Below, piece by piece: positions 25,233 through 35,800 of a stretch of 64,000 nt of DNA. Source of the stretch: Rotaria macrura (taxonomy: Eukaryota > Rotifera > Eurotatoria > Philodinida > Philodinidae); assembly GCA_900239685.1 (NCBI GenBank), contig OENT01000462.1:1-64000 (forward strand). Reading direction: 5' to 3'. A model generated the notes under the pieces. That model was given only the letters and a program-made list of their open reading frames with translations. It was not told the origin of the DNA and did no database searches. The translations under genes were made by a program, and so were the position numbers. Position 1 is the first letter of the stretch. Each line of letters begins with the position of its first letter.

Positions 25233-26168
25233 TTGAAATACTTGAAATTACTTGTTTTTTTTAAATTCTTTTTCTTGTAGATATCTTTCGTTTTTTATCA
25301 ATGCATTATTTGTTGTCTTCTTCTTCTTCTTCTTCTTCTACTTGTTGATTGACTGATATGAATCAATAAAATGAATCGTATTGTTTTACTCTTATTATCA
25401 ACTAGACTGCGAATAAGATCGACAGATTGATACAGAATTGAACGAGTGATATCTGATGTAAGTTCTAACTACCCTTTTTCTTTACTGTTATTCTTTGATT
25501 GAAAACTATGGAAAATGAATAAATGCAGAAGAAATTTGACAGAATGCGTCGAAAGGTTAGTTAGCTGTACGGTTAATTACGTCTTGTCATTTATTAACTT
25601 AGAATTATTTTTAGCACAATGATAATAATAAAAACGAGTTAGGGAAGAAGATATAGACTAGCCTAAACAGATTGTATTTTGATGCAATCAAAAGAGCTTT
25701 GAGCAACATATCGGAAGGAAATGTAATGGTCGAGGAATCATTTTTCCTATAGCATTTGTCGAGAAATAATAGATGAATAAAAGGAAACGAAAAAGACTAA
25801 CGAGTATTGATGACGGTTGAAATTGCCAAAATAAAAAAAAGATATTCTTAGAAAATGACTTGGATTACTTTTAAACGACTTTTTGTATAATTCTCAGCAT
25901 TACGAAATAGTTTCTTTCACAAGCAAGAACATATCAATACTTATTAAGCTTTGATTCAATCATTTAAAAGGTTTGTCATACTTCATGCGTCGCCTATAGC
26001 AAAAGAAACGATGATACTCTCGATTTCTTTCTCAACTTTTCTGAGAAATCATATTTATTTTCTGGCTTGTCTATAATAATTCTTGCTTCTATTGACACTG
26101 TCTTTTCATTTTGTTCGTCCTGTCATTCAATATTAATTATAAATTTCACATTAAACTTTATTTTTAAG
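25233..26168. other. Intergenic region between CTNS and the SMI1/KNR4 gene
   Basis: Contains the CTNS 3' end, with AATAAA-like sequence near 25365 (AATCAATAAAATGAATCG), and a short (TTC)n tract around 25318-25338. No further gene was seen. The SMI1/KNR4 gene lies on the same strand. Confidence 0.5.
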
Positions 26169-26806
26169 ATGAGTGTTTCAGAATCTTTTGCACGTATTGA
26201 ATCTTGGCTATCTAATAACGTACCTGATATTCTTCAACAACTTAACAAACCTATATCATCAATGGATGAACTTGATAAAGTTGAAAAAATCTTATGTGCA
26301 AAATTGCCTCCATCTGTACGTGAAGCTTATACATATCATGATGGTGAATCGAAAGAATCGCAAGGTTTATTTGGTAGTTGGCGTTGGTTACCATTGCATG
26401 AAATAATTCAATGGAATGATGAAGAAAAGCAGAACGTTCAAAGATTTCAATCAATAGATTTTAAGCCATCCTTTATGATACCATTATTAATATCGACTGT
26501 ATCAAAGAATGACTTACGTTATGTTGAAACAAGTGATGATGACGGTAGAGAAGAAACTCAAGTTGTTGAATGGAATCATAAGCAACCGTCGCGAGATGTC
26601 AAATATGGAAGTAAGTAATTATTGTTTGCTTTATTTTCATTCATTCGAATAAAAGATACCTGTTCAAAGGAATCCGTACATGTCATTTATTCTATTGCTT
26701 AGGTTTCGCCAATTACTTATCAACCTTTGCTGAAAGACTGGAACTTGGAGAATATATTCCTAATATGAATGATCAACAAAAAGCTTGTGGTCTTATTCTT
26801 AAATAA
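26169..26806 (+). CDS. SMI1/KNR4 (SUKH) domain protein
   Basis: The product (181 aa) is essentially a single SUKH domain, the fold of fungal SMI1/KNR4. Two exons, 26169-26610 and 26703-26806, are separated by a 92-nt intron (GTAAGT ... GCTTAG). After an N-terminal helical segment, the core LPPSVREAYTYHDGE is followed by GLFGSWRWLPLHEIIQW, matching the family pattern of LP..R..Y..HDG and a Gly-rich/Trp strand before LPL.EI. A C-terminal helix contains FANYLSTFAERLELGEY. I chose ATG at 26169 because the upstream in-frame ATG (26067) would add 34 hydrophobic residues lying in apparent 5' UTR. In bacteria SUKH proteins are toxin-immunity proteins and in fungi cell-wall regulators; the animal role is unknown. 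It is followed by the convergent STK11 gene. Confidence 0.85.
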
Positions 26807-27775
26807 TAACGCGTCTATTTTTCATAATTGCTTTTTCGGTTAAACATATTTCTTCGAACGGAAAAACCAATGCGAATGGCTCATGATGAATACTTCATAA
26901 TTATCTGATATTTTTCAAGAAAATAAACTGAATCCAATTTTATGGAGATTCACATGTCTGTTTTTATTTTTCCTCGAGAAAATTGTTTTACACAATAAAA
27001 AATAAACATGCAAACTAATACAATGTTTCTTAACTCTTGTTTATTCAATTTATCTCGTTGTGATTAGTTTTTGCTTTGAATTTTTCACGTGATAAGTATA
27101 TTCATGACCAGTCACTCATAATGCAAACACAGAAAAGCAAATATTTCACTTAATATATTCAATGTATCTGTTTATCAAATATTATTTAAATAGTTTCCTA
27201 ATGATATCTGATAAAAAAATTCACAAAATTATAAATATATCAATCATTGAAAAAAAAATCGATTTGTTTTTCTTTTTTTTAATTGAGATGACAACTTCTA
27301 GATTCCGAATGTATAAAAACAAAAAAAAAGAAAAGAAAAGGGATAAAGACGCAAATGAAGTAGAGAAATGTAAGGAAAATTCATCTAATCAACAACAAAA
27401 AAAAACAAATTCAATTAACAGCTAGCTGCTGTAATCGCACACCAAAACACATTCACATAGGAAAATAAAAGCGAGATACAACATTTAATAGATCATACCC
27501 GCCTATGTCTATCATTGCCGTTTGTTGCATCAACAAGTGCAAAACAGAAGGAAAACAAAACAAAACAAAACAAAACAACTGTTCTGAATGTGCGTGCGTG
27601 ATGAGACAGAGTTTCAAAGGAATGTGACACGTACATATTAGCATTGAATATATGTACGAGAGCGAAGGGAAGAGAGATACAAGAAGACAACAAAAAGAGA
27701 AAAAACAAGAAGATGAAACAAGCAAATAAACAATTATACCTAATCTACTATTCATCATATAAATACGAACACGTA
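26807..27775. other. Convergent intergenic region between SMI1/KNR4 and STK11
   Basis: Holds the 3' flanks of two converging genes, with AATAAA signals near 26930 and 26997. The stretch 27250-27420 is A-rich low complexity and only looks open because of that. No gene is supported. Confidence 0.5.
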
Positions 27776-29998
27776 TTAACACAAAGAACATATTCGATGT
27801 TGATTTCTATCTCGTTGCTTTGCTTGACGAATATTATCACTACTTATTGTTCGACTACAATTACAGTTAAGTGTAGATCGAACAGAACGTCTTTGTGGAG
27901 GTTCTCCTTCATGACGAGCTTGTTCGTGTTGAATATTTTGTGGAGGATGCACAACTGATATTGAACCATCAGCTACATTTAGATTTTCTGTTTGTTGTTG
28001 TTCTTCATTATTTTCTGTGAATGGTTGAATTAATTCAGTTAGATAATCATACATTGTATAGGTTTGAAAACGATTTAATGCCAAGGAAGGAAAAGGTAAA
28101 AAATCAAATGTACGCGGTGGTCGTCGTCGAAACCAATCGTGCTGTTTTATTTGTTCGATTGTAAAACGTAAACTTTTATCAACATGTAATAAACCGTTGA
28201 GAAGTGCTGCTAAGTATGGTTCGATATCATCAGGTATTTTATAAATGCCTGTGCCTATTGTTTGAAATAATAAATAAATATTATCAGCTTCAAATGGTAA
28301 ACGTCCCGTAACTAAGTTAAATAATGTGACACCACAGGACCATATATCAATACAAAAGCCACTATATGCATCTTCGCCATTTGCTATTTCTGGACATTGG
28401 AATGCTGGAGTACCTATTGTATTTTATAGAGAAACTATAGTTTGATTAAGTAGAGCAACAATAAATTATCTCTGTGAACATAATTATCTCAAATGTGATG
28501 GCTTACAGTTATTTTATACAAAGGATTATAAAAAAAAGAATAGGATTTAAATTGTAGAACGTGAAAATTTGAAGTTTTATACTAGTTTAACCAGTGTTTC
28601 ATTCACATAAGATAAGATTTGAACATTCATGTTTTGAAGATTTCAAAAAAAATTTATTAAAGAGTACATTACTGAATTAATTTCCTTCATGAACTTCTAA
28701 TCATCTAGCGCTTAGTACTTAGTTCATATCAAGTTCAATATTTTTTCACATATTTTATGTAAAAATTTCTTAGGATCTTCAGATAAAGATTCTTAATATC
28801 TATGTTGCGTTTTGAACGTTCCTAGTAATTTTAGTCAATCAATAAAAGAATGAACAAGATCAAGAAAACAAAGAAAAGACACAGGACGTGATATTAACCA
28901 CAAAAATGATAAGAATGTTGTTCTTTTTCTTGTTTTCCTTTATCAATAAACAAAGCACACAAACCTTGACTTCGTTTAATTGTATCATCGGAACTAAACC
29001 TAAACATTCGGAAACGAGAATTTTCAACAAACAAAAAAGATTTTCTTCAAATCATTATTTACATATCAAGCTGTTCTGCTGTGCCAAAGTCTGTGATTTT
29101 CAATTGATGATCAACAGTAATCAATAAATTACCTGGTCTAAATCATGAATGAAAAAGACAATACTTTCTAGTATTGATTTAAAACTAATTTTTTTGCTTC
29201 ATACTTGATATCATTATGAATTATGAATTTTGAATGTAAATATTCTAATCCGTTGATCAATTGGATAAAGTAGCCATGGGCTTGCCATGTTGGAAAAGCC
29301 ACCAATTTTTGCTTTTTTCGTTCATCAGAATCGAGCATTTCTTGTAATGAAACAACACATAAGTCAATAAATAAATATAATTTTTGCTTTTCATCATTTC
29401 GTATGAAATCATATAGTTTTATTATGTTTGGATGATTTAATTTTTTTAGTATACGTATTTCTGTTGCAGCCATTTTTTCACCGTGTGGTGTCTTACGTAA
29501 ACGACGGCGTTGCATGATTTTAACAGCACGTCGACATAAATTACGACGATCTAAACATTCTTTAACTTTAGCGTATGAACCTTGCCCAATAACATCACCA
29601 AATAGATAGGGTCCAACAAATTTAGCACGTTTACGTTTTAAATAAAAATTAAATTCATCTTCAGATGATACACGTTGTATAGGTACAGGTGTGGGTGGTG
29701 CTAAATTAAGTAATAACGACGATGCGTGTTCACTTTCATCTTCATCGTCACCTATTAATAAATCAAATTGGGCTGGACGTGCTGATGACGACTTCGGAAG
29801 AGGAAACTGCTGATGACCATTGTTATAATTGTATAATATAGATGGTTGCTGTTGTTGTTGCACCAAAGGATAGGATAGTTGATTTATTTCATCGTTTTCA
29901 TCATCTTCGTCTTCGTTGAAATCTTCTGGAAATTCAACAATCACATTTGGTAATTCTGTTGGATATTGATATGTTGTTATTGGCGTCTTCTCAGCCAT
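27776..29998 (-). CDS. STK11: Serine/threonine kinase STK11 (LKB1)
   Basis: STK11/LKB1 is the master kinase that, with STRAD and MO25, activates AMPK-family kinases. Coding exons are 29998-29205, 29137-29063, 28999-28965 and 28413-27776, giving 513 aa. An acidic, Gln-rich N-terminal extension of about 125 residues is longer than in vertebrates. The kinase domain follows: Gly-loop GQGSYAKV, catalytic Lys in RRAVKIM, catalytic loop HNDIKPGN with the Asp present, DFG intact (TDFG, where human has DLG), activation segment ending GTPAFQCPE, and IKQHDWFRRR at the end of the C-lobe, very close to the human equivalent. The C-terminus is CSLC, a possible CaaX-type box like the farnesylated end of human LKB1. 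Exon 3 is only 35 nt. A 5' acceptor-like CTTTTAG lies about 20 nt before the ATG. The gene is divergent from the Gly-rich gene. Confidence 0.95.
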
Positions 29999-31240
29999 TA
30001 CCAAGCATCATTCAAATCTAAAAGGTACAGCTCATAAGTTAACTATTCTATTGAGTTCACAATAATCAAATAACAAAAAGTCTTCTGATTCTTTTATTAG
30101 ATCCTCGTTTGATATTACGATTGTTGTGATGATAATAAAGCTTAAGAAATTAAATTTCTTATTTCCTACATTAGAACAAAGAGAAACGAAACAAATATGT
30201 TTTTCTTTCAAAACGAAATGTTCTTATTTTATGGGACAATCTATTCATGGTGGTGGTTAGATAAAGTCACGAATTGAAAATTTCGTTGCATCCTTTAGTT
30301 TATAGACGCGATCGATAGATGGCAATGCTTGTTAGTAAATACTTTCCTTCTTATAATTAGTGAACGATAAGCATACATCTATTGAAAAACGTACTTTCCT
30401 TTTCAGATTTTTTGACAACTATTTGTAGACATATGTCCATTACTTGTGATAATTATTCACAATTTCCAATTACAAGCTCAAGTTTATTTTTCAGAATACT
30501 TTTTTTGTGATTATCATTTGACAATTGCTATCACTTTGACAATCATAGTTTGATTTCAACGATAGATTTAGGATGACAACACGCACTGTCACCAACCGCA
30601 ATCAATGATTATTCGTTTTTATTTTTTTCCGATATCAAAGTATAGCCTGAACTTTCTAAAAGAATTCTAAGAATTGATATCAATTTGATGTTATTTTTCG
30701 TTCACTTTTCCTAAGTACTCGATCCATCAATATCCCATTTAATGTATATCTTAATCATATCCTTCATACAAGTTTTCTCTTGATGTGTTTTTCTTGCTTA
30801 TTCTTTCAAAGATCGATTGGTCGGTTTATTGATATGCATCGAAAAAATACACCTTAGACACACAAACAGATACCAGTTAGTATTTTATGCATGCTTATTT
30901 TTTTCTCCTTGAATAGTCACAGAAAAAACTGGCATTTAGTTTTCACCCATTTCTCTCTCTATATACACACAGTGACAACCTTGAATGTCTTATTTTTTTC
31001 ATCTCTCAATTTTGCGCTCATCATTTTCGCTGTACCTCACTAATAGCTTGTATTTTACAGTTGACAACTATCAATCACTTTTATCAACCACTACTACCTT
31101 ACAGGTAAGATTCATACTTGTCTTCTGCTTCATTTTTCGTTTTTTGACGAAACCACAAATTTTCTTACCTAATTTGTGTACTAGTTAGAATCAAATATTT
31201 TTCATTTTATAGGATAATATAAACTTTGTCTGTTGACACA
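29999..31240. other. Divergent intergenic region and 5' UTR intron of the Gly-rich gene
   Basis: The 3' part contains a likely 5' untranslated exon of the plus-strand gene ending TTACAG at 31104, with GTAAGA donor and TTTTATAG acceptor at 31212, i.e. a 108-nt intron just upstream of the ATG at 31241. The rest shows no clear motif. Confidence 0.5.
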
Positions 31241-32441
31241 ATGAATCCAAGTTCTGCACCTTTACGAACACTTGATACTGACGAGCTCTCTAAACGATCT
31301 GTGGAGGTTACAACTGTACGACGAGTATCGCCATCTCACAATCAACAACAAACATCCTCCTCTCAAATGGATCGTAGTGAAAGTGGTGGACGTGGTGAAC
31401 GCAAGCGTTTGCCACGTAGCAAATCATCGACAAGTAGCGGCAGTTCTCTATCAGGTGGTGGCCGCAAAACTGGTGGTCGAGTTGAAGGTGTAAAAGGCAC
31501 AATTGCGCACCAAACATATGCAGGTGAATCTGCTAAAGTCCATGGTGTAGCTATAGAAGGATCCTATGGAGGATCACACGTTGTTAGTGGAGGTTCATTC
31601 GGCAGTGGTGTTAGTGGTGAAAGAAGAAAAGGTCGCTTCCGTCAAGAAGTCATTCGATTACCAGATCAAGCTCAAGGGCAAGTACGTCAAGTACGGCACC
31701 GTTTACCCACTCCAGAACCTGATACACTCGAGCGAGTGTAAGTTGTTTAAGAAGCATTCTTCTCATTGAACTCAATCTATACAAACATGTACACATCATA
31801 TTTTTTTCTCTCTTACATTTAGTTATCTTCAACGTACTGCAGGTGAAGTTGTCGAAGAAATAACAGAAATCCCAACTACACCGCCACCTATTGTCAAAGA
31901 ACGAACTGTTGTTGAACCAGCTGGACCACCCCAAGTGATTAAGCGCAAGATTCGTGTACCACCAAGAGGTTCGGGGTACAGTGGTCAATTTCAACAACAA
32001 GAAACTAATTTTCAGTTTGGTGGTAATTCATCAACTGCTGGAAGCTACGGTGGTGTTCAACAAAGTACTGGTAGTTATCAACAGCAAGTTCCTAGTGGCT
32101 ATCAACAACAGGTCGGTACAGGCTTTACAGGTGACTTTGCGGGAGGTTTTGGTTCTGTCGGTGGTGGCTTTGGTTCTCTTAGTGGTGGTTTCGGTTCTGC
32201 CGGCGGTGCTTTTGGTTCTGTTGGTGGTGGCTTCGGTTCTGTTGGTGGTGGCTTCGGTTCCGTTGGTGGTGGTTTTGGTTCTCCCGGTAGCGGCTTCGGT
32301 TCTGTCGGTAGCGGCTTCGGTTCCGTTGGTGGTGGCTTCCAACAACAAGCACCCATTGTGTTTAGTGTTGGTGGTGATGGTAGTTCATCTCAGCCGATGC
32401 CAGGAGCTGGTTGTCATCCTGCTTTCTGTTTTTATATTTGA
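31241..32441 (+). CDS. Gly-rich low-complexity protein with GFGSVGGG repeats
   Basis: I do not recognise the family. Exons 31241-31737 and 31823-32441 give 371 aa; the join (GTAAGT ... TTTAG) restores a Val codon in frame. The N-terminal 110 residues are Ser/Arg/Gly-rich and basic. The centre (about residues 125-230) is non-repetitive, Pro/Val-rich and looks conserved: RLPTPEPDTLERVYLQR, EITEIPTTPPP, ERTVVEPAGPPQVIKRKIR. Then come Gln-rich and Gly-rich parts; from about 32139 to 32338 an 8-residue unit GFGSVGGG is repeated roughly eleven times with small changes, and the tail is AGCHPAFCFYI. Composition suggests a structural or filament/cuticle-type protein (inference). No signal peptide is visible. 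Its 3' end converges on PRPF18, about 0.4 kb away. Confidence 0.75.
32139..32338 (+). repeat. 24-bp coding tandem repeat (Gly-Phe-Gly-Ser units)
   Basis: About eight to eleven imperfect copies of a 24-bp unit encode GFGSVGGG-type octapeptides inside the Gly-rich gene. Copies differ at third positions and at a few residues (Leu-Ser, Ala-Gly, Pro-Gly-Ser variants). On the opposite strand the same repeat produces a spurious Pro-rich frame. Confidence 0.9.
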
Positions 32442-32852
32442 ACATTCATCATTTCAAGATTAATAATGCTCAAAAAATACATTTATAAAAAAGAGAACCC
32501 TGAATTTTACATCTGGTTCGTTTCTATTTAATTCTAGATACTGTTTTTCAAGAAAAGGACTTGTATTGTGCTATAGTAACAATCAGACAATAAATGAAGG
32601 TTATTTCTCTTTTTCTCTTCTTATGAATAAACTAGACTTGCTTTTTGCTACCTTTTATTTCATTGCCCTACTCTTTGTAACGTCTTTTATTTTGAAAACA
32701 TACATAAAGATAGACCGCAGAAAAAAAAGCATTACATGTCAACACATACATATAAACATACGACTAACGCCATCATGTTACACCTCAGTGCACACTTCCA
32801 ACAGGCAAAAAAAAACGATAATGAGAAAATAAAATAATGTACATTCTTTCTC

Positions 32853-35800
32853 TTAATGATGCCCGATCGGAATAATAGTTACATTGTCATTACGCTGTCC
32901 ATAGTCGACACAACGTGACGGCTCATTCGGATAGAGCTTTTGTGCTCGGCTTACAAGACGCTTTACGGCTTGAATATATTTACGTTGTGTTTCATCATTA
33001 AGTACATGAGCAACATGTTTGGAAGCAATCTTTTCACGGCCAGGACGAGGATGTATACCAACCATAGTAGCACCGAGAGGCCTAAAAATGATTTTCAAAG
33101 TATAGTCTGCAAATTTATCACATAAATACTCTGATTTCATCAATCAAAAAAGGGTAACGAATAAAAATCGAATAATAGTCCTTATTTCTTTTTTGTCATG
33201 TTCTCCTTTGCTTTTTATCTTTTCTATATATCATGCATCGAGGTCTATTTTTATTTTTGTTAGGGAATTTGTTTACTTATAACGCCTAGACCTTAACTGA
33301 AAAGTTTTGATAACTGATAGGTAATAGTATTTCACCATTAGAAAATCCAACGAAAATGACAACTATAATAAATATTATTTTTTACGATCCAGTGACCATA
33401 TATAAATGTACGATACAAGTATCAAATGAATACATCAATCAAATCGACAAGCGTCATATGTTTAGAGGCAATAGAATACGCAGCGTCAGATACGAAAATA
33501 ATAACTTATCATATTTTGTATTATGAGATATCATCAATAAAAAACTTCATTAGAAATGAAACACTATTAATCTAATTCACAAGAAATCATACTATTACGC
33601 TGCATAAATATAGTTAAAAATAAAAAACCCATTATTTTGACAATTGTTTGAAAACCACACAGTAGCTAATGCAGTAGGTTAGTTCCTAATATTCCCGTAG
33701 GGTGGATTATCAGTCGGAGTAAAACGTTCGCTTAACATAAAAAAAGTATATTAATAACGATAGGTAGTCAAACATTAAAGTATTGAACTAACTCAAATTG
33801 ATTATGCAGACAACAATTGTTTTCCTTAAATATTATCTATCTGAATAAAACATGTATTGTAATTTTGTGTAAGAAGTTCTGTCTAGTTTTGCATTGAAAC
33901 TATTTTTTTCCGATACTTTCGAAATTAATTTAATGAAAATGCACATCTTGCTGTGTGTCGGAGTATTTTGTTTGAATGTGGTAGTCTAAGACGAGAAAAC
34001 AATTTATGTTTTTGTTTTTGTTTTTCTAGCAATCTACATTTCGTTTAATATTGACAACATGTTTCAACAAAAATTTCGATGTATCTTTCTTCGTACAATG
34101 CGTATATTTCTTCAATTGGATAGAGTAGCAGTAATCTAGTTAAACGCAAGCTGAACATAGGGAAACAATTTTGAACAAGCATAGAAAAAAACCAACGTAA
34201 AACCATCAGCACCTGCAACTGTCATCAGTGCAAGATAGTTATTTTTCGCTCTTGTTACCTGTCAATCAATCATATTATGCTTGCTACAATAATGGTTTTC
34301 TTTAATAGATCATTAGGTGAATAAATCGAAACAACACCGATGAAAATTATAAAGACAATCAAAGAATTTCAATGTTTCATTAATTAACCTGTGGTAATAA
34401 CTTCAGGTTCTTACTAGTTTTCTCACCTTTCATATTCTCATATGAAGATATTGCTTCTAACGAGGACAGATCACCAAATGTTCAATTGTTTTTGCATTGA
34501 AACTATTTGCATTATTTAGCTCCAAAGGAGTTATGAGTACTTTCATTGTTATGAAAATATTCCATTGGTAAGGAGTGACTTTTAATGAGTTCTGTGTTTC
34601 TTCCTTAAGAATATCAGAGAAATTGATTTTCGCATTTCGATTTGAAAATTCACATAGAAATAAGTATCGACGAGAACAGTTTTTGTTTTTAAACACATTA
34701 GATCTTGCTGTTGTTCCTATTGCCAGACGCAGCTATTGTGAAAATGTGTACTTTATATTGTTTAAATAGAACAGTAAACTGGAATGAAACGAAAAAAATC
34801 AAGAGACCTGAAACTTTCACAAGCTATTATTTCCATTGAGACTTGTTTCTATGTAAAGTTTCAAGTCGAAATGCGAAAATCAATTTTTCTGATATTCTTA
34901 AGGAAGAAACACAGGACTCGTGAAAAATCACACCTTACCCATGCAATATTTTCGTAACAATAAAAGTATTCATAACTCTTTTGGAGCTAAATAATGCAAA
35001 TAGTTTCAACGCAAAAGCAATTGAATAGGTGGTGATCTTTTCTCGTAAGTACTATTCAACAGTTGTTGAACACTAGAAAGAAACAAACCTTTTTCATGAT
35101 CGATTTTGTTTATCAATTTTTCTAACGTATGATGACTTCTATGTATTCATAAATTCGATCTATAGTTATATTTCATAAAATGAAATAAGAATTGTTACTT
35201 AATTGCAAGACTATTCCTATGAAGATTTTTTTTCATTTGAAATAACTTTTTCACATTAATTATTCAATCAACCATATTTTTCTGTCTTATGGCTAAATCA
35301 ATATTTACTATTGCATATTATATATTTTACGTTTGTTCGAGAAAAAAAGGCATCGCTCATTCGAAGAATTGAAATATCCCTCCGGAAAAGATAGTTTTTC
35401 AATAATACTCTACTCATATGGAATCATTTTTCATTCAAACTTATTCAACAACAAACTAATTTATACGTCACATGATTTGATCACTTCCGTTTACTTACAA
35501 AAACTTTCCAATCTTACTTGGAGAGACAATGTAGAATGCATAGTCATTTATCTCGATTTGTTTGAATAAACGTATAGGTTTAACGCGAATGAGTGACATC
35601 AGTATTGCTCACTAAATGTATGTATTCGAAAAATTAGACGTATTTCATGCTTGTCTTCTATTATTAATCCAAAGTCTTCATTTTATTTTTCGTTCTACGA
35701 TGTCAAATACGTATATACAATACTTTTTTGTTTCTTTTAAAATTACAGAAGGGAATATAGGATCTTTGAATGAATACTTTAGTTAGTACTTCCAAAAGAA

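Noticed and set aside
26067..26168. Upstream in-frame start for the SMI1/KNR4 gene
   Set aside because: Would add 34 hydrophobic residues to a cytoplasmic-type domain; the ATG at 26169 fits the family better. Not excluded.
27162..27425. Lys/Asn-rich open frame on the plus strand
   Set aside because: A-rich low-complexity DNA in the convergent gap; no start context or homology.
32031..32356. Pro-rich (PPTEPKP) and Thr-rich open frames on the minus strand
   Set aside because: Shadow of the Gly-rich coding repeat in antisense frames.
32853..33143. Stand-alone small gene on the minus strand
   Set aside because: Its conserved part is the C-terminus of PRPF18 and joins exactly to the exon ending at 36377; the extra N-terminal codons are intron sequence read through the acceptor.
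34457..34769. Open frames in the PRPF18 intron
   Set aside because: They lie in the arm of the foldback and have no counterpart in protein families.
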